Below are positions 59,868 through 64,000 of a stretch of 64,000 nucleotides of DNA, one piece after another. The position numbers and the translations under genes were made by a program. The notes beneath the pieces are model-generated. The model worked only from the letters and a program-made list of their open reading frames with translations, had not been told where the DNA came from and did no database searches. Position 1 is the stretch's first letter. Each line of letters opens with the position of its first letter. Source of the DNA: Burkholderia sp. WSM2230 (GTDB taxonomy: Bacteria > Pseudomonadota > Gammaproteobacteria > Burkholderiales > Burkholderiaceae). The DNA is taken from positions 186,001 through 250,000 of the forward strand of contig NZ_AXAJ01000002.1 of the NCBI RefSeq assembly GCF_000472445.1. The letters run 5' to 3'.

Positions 59868-60968
59868 TCAGGGTTGGAAAGCGGCGATGCGTGCGCTTGC
59901 CGCACGCCATTCCTCTTCGAGCTGCGCCATCAATTCGGCCGCGCCGAAGTCCTCGCGGCGCGCGCGGGCAAGCGGCGCGCCCTGCCCCGACCACAGCGAC
60001 AGGTAGTCGCCGTTCTGCGCGCGGCCGGCGGTCTGCCGCAACTCCTGCGTCAATGCGTTCTGCACGGGATACGGCGCGATCTTCTGCGGCGCTTCGCTCA
60101 AACGCTGCATCAGCGGATTGCGTATGCCGCGGGCATGGCGGCCTGTGATCGCGCGCGTTACCGAAGTGGACGTGTCGGTTATCGAGCGCAGCCGCTCTTT
60201 CCATGCTTGCGGTATCGCGCTTTCGCGAGACGTGAGAAACGCCGTGCCCATGACGGCCGCTTGCGCGCCGAGCGCAAGCGCGGCGACGATGCCGCGTCCG
60301 TCCATGATGCCGCCCGCAGCAAGCACCGGCAGCCCGGTTGCGTCGACGAGTTGCGGTACAAGCGCCATGGTGCCGACCAGCGCTTCTTCAAACGAACCGA
60401 TAAAGGTGCCCCGATGCGCGCCCGCCTCCGAGCCCTGCGCGGCAATTGCATCGGCGCCCGCGTCGCGCCAGGCGACGCCTTCGGCGACATGCGTCGCGGT
60501 ACCGATCACATACTGGCCGTTCGCATGCAGCCGCGCGACGTCTTCACGTGAAAGCAGCCCGAACGTGAAGCTCACCACCGGCACACGCGATTCGATCAGC
60601 GCCTCGAGTTGCGCGCGAAAATCCGGCGCATAGCGTTCGAGCGGCCGGCCCGGCGGCAAGCCGAGGTCCGCGCGCACCGGATCGATCGCTTCGAGCGCGC
60701 GACGCACAGTGGCGTCGTCGGGCGCGGCGGGCTCCAGCACGAATAGATTGACGCCGAACGGGCGATCGGTCAGCGCGCGGATCGCCGCGACGTCGCTCGC
60801 AATTTTCTCCGGAGAGAGCGCCGCGCCCGCCAGCGTGCCGAGGCCGCCGCTATTGGACACCGCCGCGACCAGTTCGGGCGTGGTGGCGCCCGCCATCGGC
60901 GCCTGCACGACTGGCACTCGCAATGCAAAACGTTCGACAAACGGTGTCACAGAGTTGCCTTGACTCAT
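59868..60968 (-). CDS. Nitronate monooxygenase
   Basis: A 366-residue FMN-dependent TIM-barrel enzyme that oxidises alkyl nitronates. VPVVQAPMAGATTPELVAAVSNSGGLGTLAGAALSPEKI (about residues 18-56) is the N-terminal FMN site, DAIAAQGSEAGAHRGTF carries the catalytic His, and LAAGGIMDGRGIVAALALGAQAAVMGTAFL the phosphate-binding loop, matching class I enzymes. AAGGAGA lies upstream of the ATG at 60968. It is separate from the paralogue at 6370, which has a different N terminus. Confidence 0.92.
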   Translation of the reverse strand: MSQGNSVTPFVERFALRVPVVQAPMAGATTPELVAAVSNSGGLGTLAGAALSPEKIASDVAAIRALTDRPFGVNLFVLEPAAPDDATVRRALEAIDPVRADLGLPPGRPLERYAPDFRAQLEALIESRVPVVSFTFGLLSREDVARLHANGQYVIGTATHVAEGVAWRDAGADAIAAQGSEAGAHRGTFIGSFEEALVGTMALVPQLVDATGLPVLAAGGIMDGRGIVAALALGAQAAVMGTAFLTSRESAIPQAWKERLRSITDTSTSVTRAITGRHARGIRNPLMQRLSEAPQKIAPYPVQNALTQELRQTAGRAQNGDYLSLWSGQGAPLARARREDFGAAELMAQLEEEWRAASARIAAFQP

Positions 60969-61274
60969 GATGGATTCTCCTTCGCGCAATCCGCTCGCTT
61001 ACCGGCGAACCGCTAACCTGGACTGTACCGGCGCAACGCGCAACGGAAAAATGAATTATCGAGAACGTTTCAATCGTCCTATGAGATTGCGCTGACGACG
61101 CACGCCACGCCTCTCCTCCAGGCGCCGCCGGCCCGGCTTTGGGTGCCCTGCCTGCACCGGCTTTCTTTTGGTGGCAAACTGACCGCCCGCTTCAGGCATT
61201 CGCGCCTCTTGCATTCCCTTCGACCCAACTCGCAGACCGGATTCGCCCGGTCGCGCGCGACTATGGAGAACACC
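60969..61274. other. Intergenic region between divergent genes
   Basis: These 306 bases must carry the promoters of the nitronate monooxygenase and dienelactone hydrolase genes, but no clear hexamers stand out. The frame extending from the hydrolase side lacks family sequence. Confidence 0.4.
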
Positions 61275-61973
61275 ATGAGCATCACTTCCCGATGGATCGA
61301 CATTCCTGCCGGCAACGACACGTTCGGCGGCTATCTGGCGCTGCCCAAAGGCGGCAAGGGACCGGCCGTCATCATCATTCAGGAAATTTTCGGCGTGAAC
61401 AGCCATATCCGGTCAGTCGCGGATCAATATGCGCAAGACGGCTACGTGGCGCTCGCACCGGACGTGTTCTGGCGCGTGCAGCCGCGCGTCGAGCTGACAT
61501 ATGAAGGCGCCGACCGTGCGAAGGGCGTCGAACTGATGCAGAAGCTCGACGCGAACCAGGCCGCGGACGATATCGGCGCGGCTGCCGCGGCTTTGCGCGC
61601 AATGCCCGAAGTCACCGGCAAGCTCGCTGCAATCGGCTTCTGCTTCGGCGGACTGCTTGCGTACCTGACGGCGGCGCGCGGCAGTGTCGACGCTGCGGTC
61701 GCCTACTACGGCGGCGGCATCCAGAACCGGCTTGACGAAGCCGCGAAGATCAAGGTGCCGATGCAGTTCCATTACGGCGAACTGGACGCGCATATTCCGC
61801 TGTCGGCCGTCGGCCAGATTCAGGAACGCTTTGCCGGCCGCACCGATACCGAGTTTCACATCTATCCGAACGCCGATCACGGCTTCAACTGTTCGGACCG
61901 TGCGTCGTATAACCAGCGCGCCGCTGCGCTCGCGCATGGCCGCACGCTGACCTTCCTCGGCGAGCGGCTTTAA
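61275..61973 (+). CDS. Dienelactone hydrolase family protein
   Basis: A 232-residue alpha/beta hydrolase of the dienelactone hydrolase family, which opens lactones such as cis-dienelactone in (chloro)aromatic breakdown. The nucleophile is Cys in IGFCFGGLLAYL (about residue 120), with Asp in YGELDAHIP (about 170) and His in NADHGFNCSDR (about 200) completing the triad, and Glu in IIQEIFGVN (about 36) as in known enzymes. The ATG at 61275 has GGAG nine bases upstream. No other aromatic-pathway gene is close by, so a broader esterase role is possible. Confidence 0.9.
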   Translation: MSITSRWIDIPAGNDTFGGYLALPKGGKGPAVIIIQEIFGVNSHIRSVADQYAQDGYVALAPDVFWRVQPRVELTYEGADRAKGVELMQKLDANQAADDIGAAAAALRAMPEVTGKLAAIGFCFGGLLAYLTAARGSVDAAVAYYGGGIQNRLDEAAKIKVPMQFHYGELDAHIPLSAVGQIQERFAGRTDTEFHIYPNADHGFNCSDRASYNQRAAALAHGRTLTFLGERL

Positions 61974-62173
61974 GTGATGCGTTGGGCGCGGCTCATCCGG
62001 CCGCGCTCAAGTCAGTTCGGTTACGCTGTGAAATGCGGCGCGTCGCTGGCGCGCCGCATTGTTTTGTGCGCGCCGACGCACGCGGTTCGACGCTCGCGCC
62101 GAAGGTTGCCGTCGAGGCGCCGCTCGCGTGCACCGAGAACTCACCTTCAATATCCGGCAGCGAGGATCCTTTC

Positions 62174-63730
62174 GTGCTCTCAGACTATCTCGCCCATGAT
62201 GCCTTCGGGCTTGCCGAACTTGTACGCACTCGCGAAGCGAGCGCGCGCGAGTTGCTCGACACCGCAATCTCGCGCGCGGAGGCGGTCAATCCCGCGATCA
62301 ACGCGATCGTACTGAAGGACTATGACGCAGCCCGCGAACGCGCGTCGCGTTACGACGCGAGCATGGCGAACGGTGCGAATGGTGTGAACGGTGCGGGCGG
62401 CGCGAATGGCCTCGATGCCGGCGGCCTACTAACGGCGCAGAGCGCGCTTGCCGGCGTGCCCTACCTGATAAAGGATCTGGGCGCCGCGGTCGCCGGTTTG
62501 CGCATGACCATGGGCAGCCGTCACTACCGCCACTTCATTCCCGCCGACGACGCGCCGGTCGTCGCGCTCGCCAAAGCAGCGGGCCTGAACATCTTCGGCA
62601 AGACGAGCACCTCCGAGCTCGGCCAGATGCCTTATACGGAGCCCGAACTATTCGGCGCGTGCCGCAATCCGTGGAACCTCGACCATACGCCGGGAGGCTC
62701 CAGCGGCGGCGCGGCGGCGGCGGTCGCCGCAGGCATCGTGCCGCTTGCGCATGCGTCGGACGGTGGCGGCTCGATCCGCATTCCCGCTTCGTGCTGCGGC
62801 CTCTTTGGGCTGAAGCCGTCGCGCGGGCGCGTGCCGCGCATGGCTACTGCGGTCGTGGCCGGAGAACTTGGCGTCGATCACGCCGTCTCGCGTAGCGTGC
62901 GCGACAGTGCATTGCTGCTGGACCTGCTCGCGGGCAACGCGGACCGTCCGCTCGGCGCGCCGGGGACGTTTCTCGCCGCAAGCCGCGAGCCGTGCAGACC
63001 GCTAAACATTGCCTACGTCACCGAGCCGATGCTCGCCACGTCGCTTTCCGCCGATGCGCGCGCCGCACTCGAAGACGCCGCGCAGCTTGCCCGCTCGCTC
63101 GGCCACAATATCGAGCCGATTTCGCTTGGCATCGATTTCGCGTCGGTCAGGCATGCGTTTCTCACGCTGTGGTCCGTCACGGCCGAAGACCTCGTGCTGA
63201 ACGCCGAGCGCATCAGCGGACGCAAGCCGCTGCGCGACGAGTTCGAAATATCGACATGGGCGATGGCTCACGTCGGCCGCAAGCTCGGTGAGCGCGGCCT
63301 TCCCACTGCGCTCGAAGAACAGCGCCGCATCACCGCGCGTCTGACCGAGCTGTTGAGCCGCTACGACGTGATCCTCTGCGCGACGCTCGCCGGCGCGCCC
63401 ATCAAGATCGGCGAGATGCTGCCGACGCCGGCCGAGCGGATGCAGATGCGCGCGGTCAGCGCGATGCCGCTCGAACCGCTGCTGAAGAAGCTGCTCGCGG
63501 AGGCGTCGAACAAGGCGTTCGCGTGGGCGGGCTGCACCGAACTGTTCAATCTGAGCGGCCAGCCGGCCATGTCGGTACCGCTTTACTGGAATGCGCGCGG
63601 ACTTCCCATCGGCGTGCAGTTCGCGGCGCGCGAGGGCGGCGAAGCGACGCTGCTGCGTCTCGCCGCGCAACTCGAAGCGGCGCGGCCGTGGTTCGACAAA
63701 CGGCCACCGCTGATGAAGGCGCGCAGCTAG
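62174..63730 (+). CDS. Amidase signature family hydrolase
   Basis: A 518-residue amidase. The Ser-cisSer-Lys triad is visible: Lys in [13 protein letters not shown] (about residue 100), the cis-Ser in [28 protein letters not shown] (about 197) and the nucleophile Ser in [16 protein letters not shown]. It resembles the glutamyl-tRNA amidotransferase A-like and 6-aminohexanoate hydrolase branch. A Gly/Asn/Ala-rich insertion (about residues 62-82, with repeated NGAN/NGAG units) interrupts the N-terminal helices. Translation begins at a GTG with GAGGA upstream; the preceding open frame to 61982 has no family features. Substrate unknown. Confidence 0.9.
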   Translation: MLSDYLAHDAFGLAELVRTREASARELLDTAISRAEAVNPAINAIVLKDYDAARERASRYDASMANGANGVNGAGGANGLDAGGLLTAQSALAGVPYLIKDLGAAVAGLRMTMGSRHYRHFIPADDAPVVALAKAAGLNIFGKTSTSELGQMPYTEPELFGACRNPWNLDHTPGGSSGGAAAAVAAGIVPLAHASDGGGSIRIPASCCGLFGLKPSRGRVPRMATAVVAGELGVDHAVSRSVRDSALLLDLLAGNADRPLGAPGTFLAASREPCRPLNIAYVTEPMLATSLSADARAALEDAAQLARSLGHNIEPISLGIDFASVRHAFLTLWSVTAEDLVLNAERISGRKPLRDEFEISTWAMAHVGRKLGERGLPTALEEQRRITARLTELLSRYDVILCATLAGAPIKIGEMLPTPAERMQMRAVSAMPLEPLLKKLLAEASNKAFAWAGCTELFNLSGQPAMSVPLYWNARGLPIGVQFAAREGGEATLLRLAAQLEAARPWFDKRPPLMKARS

Positions 63731-63740
63731 GCGGGACAGG

Positions 63741-63892
63741 GCATTGCGTTACGAAGCGGCCGGATGTATTGATTTTGCGAAGGCGCGGGGCGCAGCGCAT
63801 TGGGTTGCCGAGGCGCAGCGTGTGTTGCGTTTGCGAAGGCCGAACGGAGCATTGCGTTGCCAAGACCCAGCGTGTATTGCGTGGCGACGGCA
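63741..63892. repeat. Imperfect tandem repeat, three units of about 44 bases
   Basis: Units at 63741-63784, 63797-63840 and 63849-63892 start GCATTG.GTT and end near GA.GGC, with TGT.TTG in the middle; spacing is 56 and 52 bases. A partial fourth (63898-63917) follows. The repeat fills the gap between the amidase and the next gene. Confidence 0.6.
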
Positions 63893-63916
63893 CAGAGGAA
63901 TTACGTTGCGAAGCGC

Positions 63917-64000
63917 TCAAGCCGGCTTGCGTCGCGCGTCCAGATCGACGTGACGCTGGCCGGGCATGCACGCGACCGCCACGATCGACGCAGCCAGTCC
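63917..64000 (-). CDS. C-terminal end of a gene, possibly an MFS transporter (partial)
   Basis: A minus-strand frame enters from the right edge and stops at a TGA at 63919-63917. The 27 visible residues (a hydrophobic GLAASIVAVACMPG followed by a charged tail ending DLDARRKPA) look like the last membrane helix and cytoplasmic tail of a transporter. Too little is present to name it. Confidence 0.5.
   Translation of the reverse strand, partial: GLAASIVAVACMPGQRHVDLDARRKPA

Noticed and set aside
63741..63917. CRISPR array
   Set aside because: Units differ from each other at many positions, intervals are 8-12 bases, and there are no cas genes in the window.

Overview
The window is high-GC DNA from a beta-proteobacterium of the Burkholderiaceae, most likely a Paraburkholderia or Burkholderia chromosome. 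The pointers are a close KirBac1.1-type potassium channel, fused isobutyryl-CoA mutase IcmF, a Gram-negative general porin, a short H-NS protein of the Burkholderia type, a DUF2239 protein, the rsmI/yraN/SIS/BON/cytochrome c cluster and FliA-like promoter spacing.

Layout. 0-3.3 kb: a tightly overlapping operon of HMG-CoA lyase, a YbaK deacylase, a DUF1289 protein, a MaoC protein and a metallo-beta-lactamase hydrolase, suited to leucine or acyl-CoA catabolism. 3.6-7.3 kb: an EamA exporter with a divergent Lrp regulator, a fluoroacetate-dehalogenase-like hydrolase and a flavin oxidoreductase. 7.4-15.8 kb: IcmF, a LysR regulator, a porin, a small secreted protein and a bile-acid-type symporter. 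16-21.3 kb: an EAL-GGDEF protein, then a LacI regulator, AGE-family (mannose) isomerase and PfkB kinase operon. 21.4-35.2 kb: two small unknown genes, KirBac, a giant indolepyruvate oxidoreductase, CutC, an EAL protein, a Na+/H+ antiporter, a RutG-like permease, a DUF2239 protein and a membrane diguanylate cyclase. 35.5-37.3 kb: a chemoreceptor behind a FliA-type promoter.

37.47-46.51 kb is a 9.0-kb integrative element inserted in the 3' end of a tRNA-Ala(CGC) gene, bounded by exact 28-bp direct repeats. It carries a tyrosine integrase next to the tRNA, a serine recombinase, a protein that looks like a TerS-type terminase small-subunit domain joined in frame to an AlpA regulator, an endonuclease-VII-like HNH protein, a single-chain restriction-modification enzyme that is visibly AT-rich, and two unknown proteins. 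No capsid, portal or large terminase gene is present, so it resembles a phage-satellite or defence island rather than a prophage. This is the most interesting part of the window.

46.5-64 kb returns to core genes: cytochrome c, BON lipoprotein, SIS isomerase, YraN, RsmI, RlpA, a GloB-like hydrolase, a DEDD exonuclease, an Lrp regulator, a CDF metal exporter, H-NS, a HugZ/PPOX-type protein, an MFS transporter, a branched-chain amino acid binding protein, a nitronate monooxygenase, dienelactone hydrolase, an amidase and the end of what is probably another transporter.

Non-coding signals that stand out are an orphan strong terminator at 32.86 kb (candidate small RNA), a promoter with a palindrome and a possible leaderless mini-ORF at 51.3 kb, paired operator-like sites before the lacI-type gene, and a G-quadruplex motif over the chemoreceptor stop codon. 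All assignments were made by eye from motifs and remembered family features; no searches were run.
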